A stretch of DNA of 64,000 bases from Euborellia annulipes (GCA_023213315.1 JAKCPI010014080.1:17207-81206); one strand, 5' to 3'. Shown: positions 19,515 through 29,906, counted from the stretch's first letter. Numbers and translations: made by a program. The notes: generated by a model from the letters alone, not told the origin.

Positions 19515-19556
19515 GTACAGTTTCAGATGTTGGATTAGGATCTGACAGACTGTACT
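19514..19556. repeat. Long imperfect inverted repeat after the oxidoreductase gene
   Basis: AGTACAGT (19514-19521) pairs with ACTGTACT (19549-19556), and inside it CAGAT pairs with ATCTG. There is no T run, so termination is uncertain. The rest of 19557-19757 shows no gene. Confidence 0.5.
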
Positions 19557-19702
19557 GCGGCTGTGGCTCAAGAGGATTTCCCTGATATGCTTAGGTATGA
19601 TCACCGATTAAAGTAATGATGAGAATACTGATCAATCTTTTGCAGACTCCAAGGTTTGAACATCATAGATAATTTATCAATGACTTATGCACAATCCTGA
19701 GC

Positions 19703-19718
19703 TTAAAGTGAGATTTAA
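19703..19718. promoter_or_regulatory. Fourth, weaker MerR-operator-like dyad
   Basis: TTAAAGTGAGATTTAA resembles the three promoter dyads, but the flanking hexamers (TTGAGC and CAGGAT on the minus strand) are poor. It lies downstream of merR and may be a relic or a secondary binding site. Confidence 0.35.
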
Positions 19719-19757
19719 GCTCAATCGCTTTTATGATTTTCCGATAACTAGAAATTT

Positions 19758-20173
19758 TTAACATTTATCATTGGCATAATAAAGATTCAGTAAACGGTTG
19801 GCGTTTTCTTCACAGGTGATTTCGTCAGGCTTACTATTGATTGCAGTGATCATGCTGCGTAGGTTTTGCTTACATGATCAACAACTTTTGTTCTAGATCT
19901 TCAATGTCTTTGATTTTACTTTCGAGTAGTCCAATCAGAATATCATGATCCCACTTGCCTACACTTGACGGTAGAAAGGCTTTGATTTCAGCCAATGAAA
20001 ATCCAACTTGTTGCGCTTGCTGAATTAAAAAATAATTGTTTGAGGTCATTGTCGCTATATTCACGATAACCATTAGATTTACGTTTTGCCTTGGGAAGTA
20101 GTTTAATTTGTTCATAATAACGAATCGTTGGGGTACTCAAACCACTTTGTTTGGATAACTCGCTAATGTTCAT
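19758..20173 (-). CDS. MerR-family transcriptional regulator (frameshifted)
   Basis: The helix-turn-helix MNISELSKQSGLSTPTIRYY with EQIKLLPKAKRKSNGYREYS is the standard MerR DNA-binding domain. A coiled dimerisation helix follows (VGFSLAEIKAFLPSS ... ESKIKDIEDLEQKL). Breaks lie near 20040 and 19875; after the second the tail reads on to 19758 with two Cys (one is the last residue). The length is about 137 residues. ATG 20173 is preferred over upstream in-frame codons because the MerR motif begins there. The operator core TTAAAGTTAACTTTAA is like that of the aldehyde/electrophile-sensing NmlR/AdhR branch, so it probably controls the hydrolase and oxidoreductase genes and itself; this is inference. 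Confidence 0.82.
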
Positions 20174-20188
20174 TTTACTGACTTCCAC

Positions 20189-20219
20189 TTGACATTAAAG
20201 TTAACTTTAGACTTATAGT
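20189..20219 (+). promoter_or_regulatory. MerR-type promoter pointing away from merR
   Basis: TTGACA (20189-20194), a 19-base spacer with TTAAAGTTAACTTTAG (20195-20210), and TATAGT (20214-20219). It reads rightward, but the only ORF after it is 12 codons (20234-20272), so its original target may be lost or it serves autoregulation of merR. Confidence 0.65.
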
Positions 20220-20428
20220 CAGGCAAAAGCAAGATGAAAAATAACGTTAAAGCTGAGGTCAATCAGGTTTAAACGTAATATTGGGAGTCCTTTCGATGGA
20301 AATTCTCCTATTGAATCAAAATCATGAGAACATTGTCATGATGAATGATATTTGAAACTTAAAAAATGATCCATTTAAATATCAAAAGTTTGCAATAAAT
20401 TCATGCCATTTATTCGTTACTTGCTATG

Positions 20429-21785
20429 TTAACGATTAATTTCAAGTTGTTGCCCCTGACAATTCAAAAACAGCTGTTGTTGATGCCAAGCAAGTTGCCC
20501 CGAACAATTGTGGTGCTGACCTCATAAGCAAATGTTTTATGCATAAATGGTGTCCAATTGCATTTCATATAGTTTTTTTGATCTTTCACTGCAATGTGCT
20601 GTTGATTTTCTCGAAGGATCACTAAATCAGCCCAGTAACCTTCTCGAATATAACCACGGTCTTTGATCCTAAATAAGTCTGCCACTTGATGTGCAGTTTC
20701 TTTGAACCAGTGTTTCAATACTCAGTTTACCTGCTGCAACCAGCTCCATCAGTGCAGGTAACGCATGTTGTACTAAAGGCAGGCCAGAAGGGGCATAAAA
20801 ATATGACTGGTGTTTTTCATCCCAAGTATGTGGGGCGTGGTCAGTACCAATAATATCCAAGCGATTGCTATTCGCAAGGGCATTAATCAAAGCATCTTTA
20901 TCTTGCTGGGTTTTAATCGCGGGATTACATTTAATTAAGTGGCCCAAAGTAGCATAATCAGCATCATCAAAACTGAGATGATGGATACACACTTCTGCTG
21001 TGATATGTCTTCGATTTAAAGGCAGATTTTTAAACAAACACAGTTCTTTCGCGGTGGTGATATGTAAAACATGCAACTGTGTGGCATATTTCTCGGCCAA
21101 AGATACAGCTAATTTTGAGCTATCAAAGCAGACATGTTTATTTCTAATCTGCGCATGAATTTCTGCTGGAATATTTTCCCCATATTTTTGAAAATAGAAA
21201 TTTTCTTCGGCTTTAATGGCAGGGGTAAACTCGCAATGGGTCAATAAAACCGTTGGAACATTTGCAAATAAGCGTTCCAAAACTTTAGGGTCATCGACGA
21301 GCATATCACCCGTAGAAGCGCCCATAAAAACTTTAACACCGCTGATTGATTTGGGATCAAGTTGTTCAATAATATCTAAATTATGCGCACTGACTCCAAA
21401 ATGGAAAGCATAATTGGCCCGACTATGTTGTTTTGCAATCTGCTTTTTCTGGGTCAAAGCGTCTAGGGTTAAGGTGGCTGGATTGGTGTTTGGCATATCC
21501 ATATAGCTGGTGATTCCACCAATTGTTGCTGCCATTGATTCCGAAGCAATATTGCCTTTATGCGCTGCGCCGGGATCTCTAAAATGAACTTGGTCGTCAA
21601 TCATGCCAGGAATTAACCACGAACCTTCAGCATCTATATTTTTCGCATGATAAGCCCCTGTAATATTGGGATGAATCTTTCAATCCGTCCATGTCGAATC
21701 AGTACATCGGAATAATACTGCTTGCCTTCATTGACAATATTGGCATTACGAATAATAAGATTGGGCGGATTTTTAAAAACCTCAT
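20429..21785 (-). CDS. pyrC: Dihydroorotase-like amidohydrolase, zinc-starvation paralogue (frameshifted)
   Basis: This class-I dihydroorotase-type metallohydrolase closes the pyrimidine ring of dihydroorotate. It has the metal-site signature PGMIDDQVHFRDPG, the substrate stretch SYMDMPNTNPAT, metal-ligand His in LTHCEFTP and LHITTAKEL, and DIIGTDHAPHTWDEK. Breaks occur near 21645, 20700 and 20490. The corrected end is EINR at 20429, giving about 451 residues. In the given sequence the gene reads in frame out of the carbonic-anhydrase gene; one missing A in the run at 21775-21779 would restore separate ATG (21785) and stop. Its partners (FolE2, gamma-CA) and the Zur box suggest a zinc-sparing duplicate. 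Confidence 0.82.
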
Positions 21786-22335
21786 TGTGCAATGCCTTAT
21801 AGCCTTGAACCAGTTTGATATTGGTGCTGACAACGCTTTCTGAAAACTCACTGATTGAAATATCAATGAGTGGAAATTGCTTTAAATCGGTTTTGGGATT
21901 GATATAACTCATTGCAGGTACATAAAAATGATCGGGTAAATCACGACCATCAACCACTGCATTGTGACGAATCGCGCTGTGATGACCCACTGTGCAATTA
22001 AATAACACACTGTTAAAGCCAACAAAAACATGATGTCCAATTTCACAGGGACCATGAATAATAGAGCGATGCGCGATTGAAGAATTTTCACCAATGATCA
22101 CTGCTGCCCCCGCTTTGGAATGAATCACCACTCCATCTTGAATATTGGAATTTGCACCAATAATGATGGGTTCCATATCACCCGCGTCATTGGTTTCATC
22201 TGCTCTGATCACTGCATAAGGCCCAATAAATACATTGGCATGGATAATGACTTTTCCGCAAATAATCGCTGTTTGGTCGACATAGGCTGATTGATCTATA
22301 ACAGGGAGATCTCCAGATGGGTTTTTTCTAAGCAT
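21746..22335 (-). CDS. Gamma-carbonic-anhydrase-like hexapeptide-repeat protein
   Basis: This is a left-handed beta-helix protein with repeated I/V-G-x-x-x turns (VFIGPYAVIRADE, GANSNIQDGVVIHSKAGAAV, IAHRSIIHGPCEIGHHVFVG). Histidines stand at the places that bind metal in gamma-carbonic anhydrases (H in VVIH, IAH and GHH). ATG 22335 lies 2 bases after the folE2 stop. It is about 195 residues if it ends at 21746, after restoring one A at 21775-21779. As written the frame runs on into dihydroorotase to 21634. It belongs to the folE2 - gamma-CA - pyrC unit seen in Zur regulons, plausibly a substitute for a zinc enzyme under limitation. Confidence 0.8.
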
Positions 22336-22337
22336 GA

Positions 22338-23294
22338 CTAGGACCATTTTAAATAAGTTAAACAATGAGGGTGGTTAGGATAAGGCATTACCATTGCCAA
22401 GGCGCCCTGAGCAACTGCGTCATGGGCATGTAAACTTTCCGCATGAATCACTTTAAAGTTAAAGCCTAGAATGCTGGGATGATGGATAAATGTGGCATAC
22501 AAGCGTCTTAATGCATCTTCACAAAACATCAGGTTTTGACCATTCGCAATAGCAAAGGCTTGTTCATCAATACGTTTTACCGCTGTTTGTACGGGTGTCA
22601 TCAAGGCTTGTTCAGCCTGATTAATAAATAAAATCAGTGGGATATACTGAATGTTTTGATCTAATTTGAAATTTAACTGAGCAAAACTTCTTTGGCTGTG
22701 AGGCGTTGCTGCAATTGCATCTGTGCTATTTAGCCAACTGAGGATGTCTTGTGGGTCTAACTGAATCTCTTGATTTTCCAATGCGGATGCAAATCTTTGT
22801 TGGATGATGTTTCTGGCAAGTGCTGCGGAACAAGGACAAGTAGATGAATAGGGAATTTCGATTTTTAATTCAGCATAAAAATCATCTTTTAAAAGCTGAC
22901 AGGACAACACAAAAGGATAGCTTTTCCAGCCAGACAATTGGCTGACTAAGGCAGGGCGCTCGAGATAAAGCTCACTATGAATTTCGATTTTTGGCATGTG
23001 CTGATAAATCTTTATGGCTGGCTAAGAAATCCAATAAAGCGTCTTTAATATCAAGTAGTGCTAAATTTTTGATCGTGCTCAATTTCAAAAGTCGGGTATA
23101 CAAGCGCGACATATGAATACCTTTGGCAAACACATCATTCAAACTGACATAAGCATTCACTTGGCTTTGACAAAGACTATTTTCGAGATAAAGCGGAAGC
23201 GCGATTTTTTCCATACCGACCCAATCGAGCGGATAGTGATAGCGCTTCTTGTGAGTGAGGATTCAGCAGAAACATCTGGAAGAACAAGATTCAT
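22338..23294 (-). CDS. folE2: GTP cyclohydrolase FolE2, type IB (frameshifted)
   Basis: FolE2 makes dihydroneopterin triphosphate from GTP for folate synthesis and can use metals other than zinc. The start MNLVLPDVSAESSLTRSAI and the following WVGMEKIALPLYLEN are typical. The active-site region is IPYSSTCPCSAALAR (conserved Cys), with a C-terminal CEDALRRLYATFIHHP and ESLHAHDAVAQG. Breaks lie near 23220 and 22990. The total is about 318 residues. It is the first gene of the leftward zinc-sparing operon and lies next to a probable Zur box. Confidence 0.9.
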
Positions 23295-23320
23295 AGGGAG
23301 AATAGCTTAAGTTGAAATAC

Positions 23321-23351
23321 ATATTGTTATGTTATAAACATGTAACAATAT
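23321..23351. promoter_or_regulatory. Probable bidirectional Zur box
   Basis: ATATTGTTA (23321-23329) and TAACAATAT (23343-23351) are perfect inverted arms around TGTTATAAACATG, giving the GTTATNNTATAAC-like core known for proteobacterial Zur. It lies between folE2 and the M15 lipoprotein gene and can serve both. Confidence 0.65.
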
Positions 23352-23407
23352 TAATCAACACTACTCATCTGAGTTAAATTTACGCTATGAGATCATTGCA
23401 AATTGAG

Positions 23408-24179
23408 ATGAAATCAAAAATATTTGATCGGATTCATACTCTGCCTTTCTGCATGTAGTCAAAACAACTCAAATACAATTCATGCTATGCGTACAGTTCA
23501 GCAAACGTCACCACAAGTGCCATTAAAAGCAGACTTTCCTCAGCAGCAAGGTATTTTAAACAAGAGAAAATCTGCCGCCTGCTTATTTAAATGGCTTAGT
23601 GAACCGAAAAATGCTGAAAGCGTTCAGGCCTATCAGCGCTTTTTAAAGCAACAAGGTATTTCTGCTTATATTCCTACTTTTGAATTTTTACAAACAGCCA
23701 GAGATTGGCAACAATGATGCATCTGAATTTGAAGTTCCGCCAGTAGCCGTGGGCAATATTGTGCCAACATTAAAAATTTTAAATCGTCTTGTGGATGAAA
23801 AATTTTAACCCAGTTTAGCGTGACTTCTGTCTATCGAAATTTCAAGCTTAATCAGTGTGCAAAAGGCGCTGCTTCCTCCAAACATATTTTTAATGCCGCA
23901 TTAGATTTTCGTATTGGTGATGAAAATCCGGACTTAAACCAACAGCTGATGATTCAAGAGCGCAAAGCAAAATTATGTCAATTTTGGCTGGATTCTGGTG
24001 AGGAACTTCACATGGGCTTAGGCGTCTATGCATCAGGACAGATTCATATTGATAGTGCAGGTTTTCGTACTTGGGGTGCAGACCATCGCTATAGCTCATC
24101 ACCATGTATCAATAACGCTTTAATTGGCAACAATAAAAAAGTGAGAGTGAATCGCCATGAAGTCATATTTCATCCGTGA
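23408..24179 (+). CDS. zrlA: M15-family D-Ala-D-Ala carboxypeptidase-like lipoprotein, ZrlA-like (frameshifted)
   Basis: This is a predicted envelope peptidase. ATG 23408 with a break near 23423 gives a lipoprotein signal (IGFILCLSAC). The catalytic half shows SVYRNFKLNQCAKGAASSKH, FNAALDFRIGD and GLGVYASGQIHIDSAGFRTW, which contain the zinc ligands of the M15 fold (SxxxxH, D, HxD-type H). A break near 23715 and a possible one near 23805 separate the N-terminal helix region from the catalytic part. An M15 lipoprotein next to zigA and a Zur box is the arrangement described for A. baumannii ZrlA, hence the tentative symbol. The C-terminal end may extend past 24179 if another indel exists. Confidence 0.75.
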
Positions 24180-24464
24180 CATCAGACAACTTTAATACGA
24201 GAAATTCAAGCGACACATGTTTATCCACTATTAAACAATCTAAATTCTGATGTTTTTTAATCCTCAGCTTAGATTTATAGGATCTGGAAACGCTGTAATC
24301 ATCACCGAATGATTAAAACCGAATCATCAAATTGCAGTGTTGAAAATGTATGTGCAAGCACAGCTAAAATTTAACTCTAAAGCGATCTGTTTGGAGAGTT
24401 ATTCAGTCAGTATTTTCATGTCGATCTCGATATGAAAACACAAAAATATAAAGTGAGAATGCCA

Positions 24465-25687
24465 ATGAATACTCTTTTAGCCACTCCGCAAAAACTTCCC
24501 GTCACCGTGCTTTCTGGATTCTTGGGGGCTGGAAAAACCACCTTACTCAATCATATCTTAAACAATCGTGAAGGTCGAAAAATTGCAGTGATTGTGAATG
24601 ATATGTCGGAGGTCAATATTGATGCCGCTTTAGTTCGAGAGGGTGGTGCTGAGCTTTCAAGAACGGATGAAAAGCTAGTCGAAATGAGTAATGGTTGTAT
24701 CTGCTGTACCTTAAGAAGACCTACTGGTTGAAGTGCGTCGTTTAGCACGGGATCAGCGTTTTGATCAATTGGTGATTGAATCTACAGGGATCTCTGAACC
24801 ACTCCCTGTTGCAGAAACGTTTACCTTTGAAGATGAAAATGGGATTTCTCTCAATGAGTTTGCCCGCTTAGATACAATGGTGACTGTGGTCGATGCTTAT
24901 AACTTTTTAAAAGATTATAGTTCGCTGGATAGCTTACAAGCGCGCGGTGAATCATTAGGTGAACAAGATGAGCGAAATGTTGTTGATCTACTGATTGATC
25001 AAATTGAGTTTTGTGACGTGATTGTATTGAATAAAACAGATTTGATTGATCAAGACGAGCTGGAAAAATTATTTGGAATTTTGCAGTCTTTAAACCCAAG
25101 AGCAAAAATTGAAGTTTCTGCGTTTGGCAAGGTGAATCTTGATCGGGTGTTAAATACCCAGCTATTTGATTTTAACGAAGCGGCACAAGCTCCGGGTTGG
25201 TTAAAGGAATTAAGAGGTGAGCATACGCCTGAAACAGAGCAATATGGAATCAATAATTTTGTTTATCGAGCGCGCAGACCTTTTCACCCACAACGGTTTT
25301 TTGATTTTATCAACTCCGAATGGAAAGGCGTAATCCGTTCCAAAGGCTTTTTGGTTAGCCTCAAATCCCGAGTTTGCTGGATCTTGGTCTCAAGCAGGGG
25401 CGATGGCACGCCATGGTGTTGCTGGATATTGGTGGGCAGCAGTGCCAGACGAACATTGGCCTACGGATCAACAAAGTCGAGATGCAATTCAACAAAGCTG
25501 GGATGCTCAAACAGGTGATGCACGACAAGAAATCGTGTTGATTGGGATGCAGATGGATCAATCTGAACTTATTCGTCAATTTGATAATTGTTTATTAAAC
25601 GATGATGAAATGGCATTAGGCGCAGAAAAATGGCAAGAGTTTGAAAATCCTTTTAGTGGGTGGACTGATTCTATCATTAGCCATTAA
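24465..25687 (+). CDS. zigA: Zinc-associated GTPase ZigA, COG0523 family (frameshifted)
   Basis: This is a putative metallochaperone GTPase of about 407 residues. Visible features are the P-loop [13 protein letters not shown], the metal-binding CICC motif in [11 protein letters not shown], the ESTGISEP motif, NKTD (guanine specificity) and the C-terminal CobW_C domain. ATG 24465 is chosen because AAGTGAG stands 7 bases upstream. Breaks are near 24720 and 25355-25380; the middle piece of CobW_C reads [20 protein letters not shown] in the second frame. In Acinetobacter ZigA helps zinc release and histidine catabolism under zinc limitation. It follows the M15 lipoprotein gene and may share its Zur-controlled promoter. 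Confidence 0.9.
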
Positions 25688-25736
25688 TTCATTATGATCC
25701 ATTCAATTCAGCCAAAGCATTGCTGAGAATACTTGC

Positions 25737-25772
25737 AAGCATGAGCGTTTTTAATTATACGCTCATGCTTGG
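25737..25772. terminator. Hairpin between convergent zigA and receptor genes
   Basis: GCATGAGCG (25739-25747) pairs perfectly with CGCTCATGC (25760-25768), extended by AA/TT on both sides. It is likely a bidirectional terminator though T tracts are weak. Confidence 0.6.
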
Positions 25773-25784
25773 CTTTATATTCTA

Positions 25785-28037
25785 TTAAAATTTCGCTCTT
25801 AAGGTGAAAGTCACATTACGTGGTTCCCCCAATAAACACCATTATAGAAACCCACATTTAAATAGTATTTTTCATCAAATAAGTTATTGATATTCACACT
25901 TGCAGTCAGTTCATCACTTAACTTATAACTGGCAAAAGCATTGGCCAATACATAGGCCTTTTGTGTGACTACACCACCGTTATAGGCATTTTTAGGAGCT
26001 CCCCCCCATTCTTGTGAGATTTCACTTTGCCAATTAAATCCACCACCTAATGTTAGCTTTTCTGAACCTGTCCAGAGGTTCGCTGGAAGGAAAATATAAC
26101 TACTAAATAACTTTACTTGGTTTTGAGGAATATTGCTTAAAGCATCGGCATTTGCAGAACTCACACTATTGACATAAGTATAGCCAAAGCTAAGATTCCA
26201 ATTTTCCTGTAACTTTCCAATGGCTTCTAACTCAAAGCCATTGACTTTAAGTCCTTTGCCCGATGACATATATGCAGTATCCATCTCATCTACTTTTGGA
26301 ATAGTGCCATTTTTTACACCTTCACGATATTCAACATCTTCTACAGCAAGGTCTTTGACACTTGACCACAATAAAGCAGCACTGGTCAATAACTTACCAT
26401 CCAATAGATCTGCTTTAATCCCTAATTCTGTAGTGCTTCCCATTTCAGGATCTAGATAATCGCAGAAACGATCTCGTTTAGTGGATGGATTAAATACATT
26501 GGTGTAGCTAGTGTAGGCTGTATAAGTATCATTAATGTCGTACAAAATCCCTGCATAAGGCACCAATTGATCAAAGTTACGTGGCTTTGTAGGAGAAACC
26601 GGGGCTTTAGGATCCCATTTATCGACTTTGTAATCATATGAGCTATAACGTGCGCCCAAAATTAACTTAAGCGGGTCAGCTAGATTTAAACGTAAAGTTG
26701 AATATACCCCGTAAAGCTCTGTGGTATTGGTACTTCCGGCTCCAGTTTTCTCATAAGGTGGGTTTTGGAATATTACCAGTCCAATTACGATAATCAGGTA
26801 TAGCTGCTGGATACTGGGGACATTGCTTTTTACACTCAATGAGGTACTTTCACTTTTAAAACCACTATAGCCAATAATTAAATCATGTTGGCGATTTAAC
26901 AATTGAAATGGTCCTGTGGCATACAGATCTAATATTGAGCTTTTTTACTTTCAGCATAAGGGCTGACCATACGGTCCATAGACTTAAGCCCTTTTCCTGT
27001 GTTTGGGTCTGGAAAGCCACTACCACCATAAGCCACCATCCAACTATTATCCGAGGTACTGTGGGCAATCGCTGCTTTAACCAGCCAGTCATTGGCAAAA
27101 GTATGTTCAATATCAGCAAAAACGGTTTTATCGGTATTGGCAATTGAACTCCAGTCCGCAGATAAACTAAAGTTTCGCGGAAAATTTGCTTTTGCTTCCA
27201 TCAGCATTGAAATATGGTACTGTTCCCCACGTTGAGCCTTTAGGGTCGTTGTCTTGATATTGAAACCCGACTGAGGCTGTTGTGTGTTGGGGTTAAATCT
27301 GCACTGATGATCCCCATTGCGGCTGTTGACTTGAGCTTATAACGATCCATATAGGATTCTTTATCGGTATACGCTGCCATGAATCGACTTCCGAACACTG
27401 CCATCTTGAGTCAGTGGAATGGATACATCTGCTTCAACACGGGTATTGTCCCATGAGCCATAAGTTGAGCTGACATTGCCCTTAAACTCTTTTTCAGGAC
27501 GCTTACGTACCATATTGATGGTTGCAGAAGGGCTGCCTGTTGAACCAGTTAAGCCAGAAGCACCTTTGATCACTTCAACTCGGTCAAAGAAAAAACTATC
27601 AAAGCGGGGAGCATTGTCTCCTACAGGCATACCATCAATTTGCCTATTGGTAATTTGAAAACCACGGGAATAGTAGTTAGAACGTTCACTGTCATTTTTA
27701 GTGGCAGTAACGCCTGGTGTTGCGGCAAGAACATCGTCCAGAATGGTCAGCCCGCGTTGTTCAATTTGTTCACGGGTGACGACGCTTACAGATTGTGGTG
27801 TTTCTTTTAAAGATAATTTTAATTTTGATGAGCTTCTTGAGGATTTTGCTTTAAAACTTCCGCTTCCCTCAGTTTTTTCATCCTGAGCATCTGCTTTAAC
27901 TGTAATGGTGGGAAGTACCGAAGCATTCGCTTCATTACTTTTTGCTCTTGTGCAAAAGCACTATGGGAAATAGCACTGCAAATAAGAATTGATTTTATTG
28001 CAATGTTTAATGCCGTTTGTTTACGTAGATTGTCCAT
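25785..28037 (-). CDS. TonB-dependent siderophore receptor (frameshifted)
   Basis: This is a FhuE/FpvA-like outer-membrane receptor of about 750 residues. It has a signal peptide (to SHSAFAQ), a plug with the siderophore-receptor pattern LKETPQSVSVVTREQIEQRG, RGFQITNRQIDGMP and FDRVEVIKGASGLTGSTGSP. The C-terminal strands are ASVNINNLFDEKYYLNVG and, after a one-base fix near 25829, NVTFTLRAKF. Breaks occur near 27905, 27835, 27640, 27380, 27230, 26935 and 26770. A Fur-box-like site lies upstream, so iron-controlled siderophore uptake is likely. Its ligand is unknown. Confidence 0.88.
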
Positions 28038-28058
28038 AAGAATAGAAATTAGTAAATA

Positions 28059-28078
28059 AGAATCATTATTATTATCAA
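28059..28078 (-). promoter_or_regulatory. Fur-box-like operator before the siderophore receptor
   Basis: The minus strand reads GATAATAATAATGATTCT, close to three GATAAT-type hexamers of the Fur consensus. It lies 22 bases upstream of the ATG at 28037. Confidence 0.6.
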
Positions 28079-28319
28079 TTAATGTACAAAAAGATACAAA
28101 TAAAACATAATTTTTAAACTTTTTTATGAATGATATAAATAAAAGGTTTGGGCAGTATTTTTAGTTTAAGTGTATGATTTTTAAACTTAAGTTGTGAAGT
28201 GTGGGTGTTGTATTTGAGTGTAAATGTACATTAATAAGCGGTAAAATTCGAAGATTATATTTTATTTATCACAATGATTAATTATTGACTGAGCCTTGTC
28301 CAGATCCCGAATTGAAAGC

Positions 28320-28508
28320 TTATATCTTTTTCCATTGTTGGTTTTCTTCTGAGAAATTAATCAGAAACGAAACACCTGATTCATCACCAACAAGATATGA
28401 GGATGGATTCACCATCAGTACCTTTAATAAAGTCCCTGTTTCAATAGTAATTGGTTCTAAATTATCTTTATTTAAGGTAACGGGTTGGAGTAATTCAATG
28501 ATTTCCAC
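28320..28508 (-). CDS. Small hypothetical protein (62 aa)
   Basis: A GTG start gives a 62-residue acidic protein with alternating hydrophobic residues (PITIETGTLLKVLMVNPSSY; GVSFLINFSEE), suggesting a small beta-barrel-like fold. No family is recognised and no strong ribosome site is seen. It lies alone between the receptor promoter and the PfpI gene, in a 667-base stretch that otherwise holds no gene. It may be real or a chance frame. Confidence 0.35.
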   Translation of the reverse strand: MEIIELLQPVTLNKDNLEPITIETGTLLKVLMVNPSSYLVGDESGVSFLINFSEENQQWKKI

Positions 28509-28657
28509 TTTTATACTAACCTATTGTTTGAACATAAAATTCTATAAATAATTATTGCACAGCGCAAAGCGCTTTGCTGAGATACAGCGTTAAAAAACGC
28601 AACATTGATAGGTCTTTATGTAGCCTAAACATTTTTAAAGTTTCACTGTTGTATAAG

Positions 28658-28687
28658 GCTAAGTTTTCTCTCAGCGGAAAACTTAGC
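28658..28687. terminator. Hairpin downstream of the PfpI-type gene
   Basis: GCTAAGTTTTC (28658-28668) pairs perfectly with GAAAACTTAGC (28677-28687), 18 bases past the stop of the leftward gene. A poly-T tail is weak. Confidence 0.55.
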
Positions 28688-28704
28688 TTAGACAGTTTTA
28701 AATT

Positions 28705-29283
28705 TTATAAAGTAATCGTTGCACCAAGCGCTTTAACAAATTGGGCTAACCAAGCAGGATGTGCTGGCCATGCTGGCGCTGTTACCAGGTGTCCATCTGT
28801 GACTGCTTCAGTGACTGCAATATCTGCATATTGCCCGCCTGCAAGTTTAACTTCTGCGGCACATGCAGGATAAGCTGAACATAAGCGTCCTTTTAATACA
28901 TCGGCTGCGGCAAGCAGTTGCGCACCATGGCAAACAGCGGCAATTGGTTTTTTAATCGCATCAAACTCGCGAACAATTTCGATCACTCGATCATTCATAC
29001 GTAAATATTCAGGTGCACGGCCACCCGGAATCACTAATCCGACATAGTTTTCGCTGTTGACTTGGTTAAAGTCATAGTTAATTGCAAAGTTGTGACCACG
29101 CTTTTCACTATAGGTTTGCTCACCTTCAAAATCATGAATCGCTGTTGCGATTGTATCGCCAGCTTTTTTATCAGGGCAGACTGCATGAACACTATAGCCC
29201 AATCCAGTGAGGAACTGAAAAGGAACCATGGTTTCATAATCTTCAACATAATCACCCACTAACATTAGAATTTGTTTAGACAT
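28705..29283 (-). CDS. DJ-1/PfpI family protein
   Basis: This intact 192-residue class-I glutamine-amidotransferase-like protein is of the PfpI/YhbO group. It has the nucleophile elbow with Cys and neighbouring His ([15 protein letters not shown]), the acidic residue in [11 protein letters not shown] and [14 protein letters not shown]. Members act as deglycases, chaperones or peptidases in stress; the precise reaction cannot be told from sequence. It stands alone, ending in a hairpin at 28658. Confidence 0.9.
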   Translation of the reverse strand: MSKQILMLVGDYVEDYETMVPFQFLTGLGYSVHAVCPDKKAGDTIATAIHDFEGEQTYSEKRGHNFAINYDFNQVNSENYVGLVIPGGRAPEYLRMNDRVIEIVREFDAIKKPIAAVCHGAQLLAAADVLKGRLCSAYPACAAEVKLAGGQYADIAVTEAVTDGHLVTAPAWPAHPAWLAQFVKALGATITL

Positions 29284-29432
29284 TTTTACACCTTTTGTTT
29301 AAATTTTATGATTTATTTCATGTAAAATAGCATGCTCTAGTTGCAGTTTTAAGTTGAATTTATACGGCTTTAGTCTTAATTTAACAGACTTAACTGTAAT
29401 AAAAATTGTATTCAGTGATGAATGAGAAAAAT

Positions 29433-29906
29433 ATGAAAAAGTATCTATTGGGTTTAGTGATTGCGGCGGCTGCCATGAGCAGCCATGCTGCGGTAGAAGA
29501 AACAGTGTATAGAGGAATGGGCGAGGCATCTGCACAGTTTCCAAGCTTTAAAAAGATGCAAAAGCAGGGGCTAATCAATAAAAAACCGGATATTTCAAGA
29601 AATGACTATAATGATGTATATAAATTAAAAAAACCGCTTCAATTTATGGGACAAACGGTTGCACTGCTATCAGACGAATATATGACACAGTATGCTGGAT
29701 GTTGTGTCAGTGAGGGTTGGGGAGCTGTTTTAGCTAAAAAGAGTGATATGAAACTCTTGACTCAATTTGCCAAAACCAACCAGTGTTCATTAAGCAAAGT
29801 AGAGTCAGATGCCAGTAATTATTATGGTTTTAAACTGAAAGCATTGCCAACAGCAGAATATTATGAGCTTTCTTGTCGAGAACGTGATTTAGAAAACCAG
29901 CAGTAA
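29433..29906 (+). CDS. Secreted hypothetical protein (157 aa)
   Basis: ATG 29433 begins a clear Sec signal peptide (MKKYLLGLVIAAAAMSSHAA, cleavage after SHA). The mature part is about 138 residues with four Cys, including a CC pair (YAGCCVSEG), so disulfides in the periplasm are likely. No enzyme motif is recognised. The reading frame also extends nine codons upstream, but the signal peptide favours 29433. Confidence 0.7.
   Translation: MKKYLLGLVIAAAAMSSHAAVEETVYRGMGEASAQFPSFKKMQKQGLINKKPDISRNDYNDVYKLKKPLQFMGQTVALLSDEYMTQYAGCCVSEGWGAVLAKKSDMKLLTQFAKTNQCSLSKVESDASNYYGFKLKALPTAEYYELSCRERDLENQQ

Noticed and set aside
21634..22365. A genuine gamma-CA/dihydroorotase fusion with start at 22365
   Set aside because: One A restored at 21775-21779 separates both genes with proper stop and ATG, and TTG 22365 lies inside folE2.
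24180..24464. A separate Zur box directly before zigA
   Set aside because: No GTTATNNTATAAC-like dyad could be seen; zigA may depend on the box at 23321-23351.
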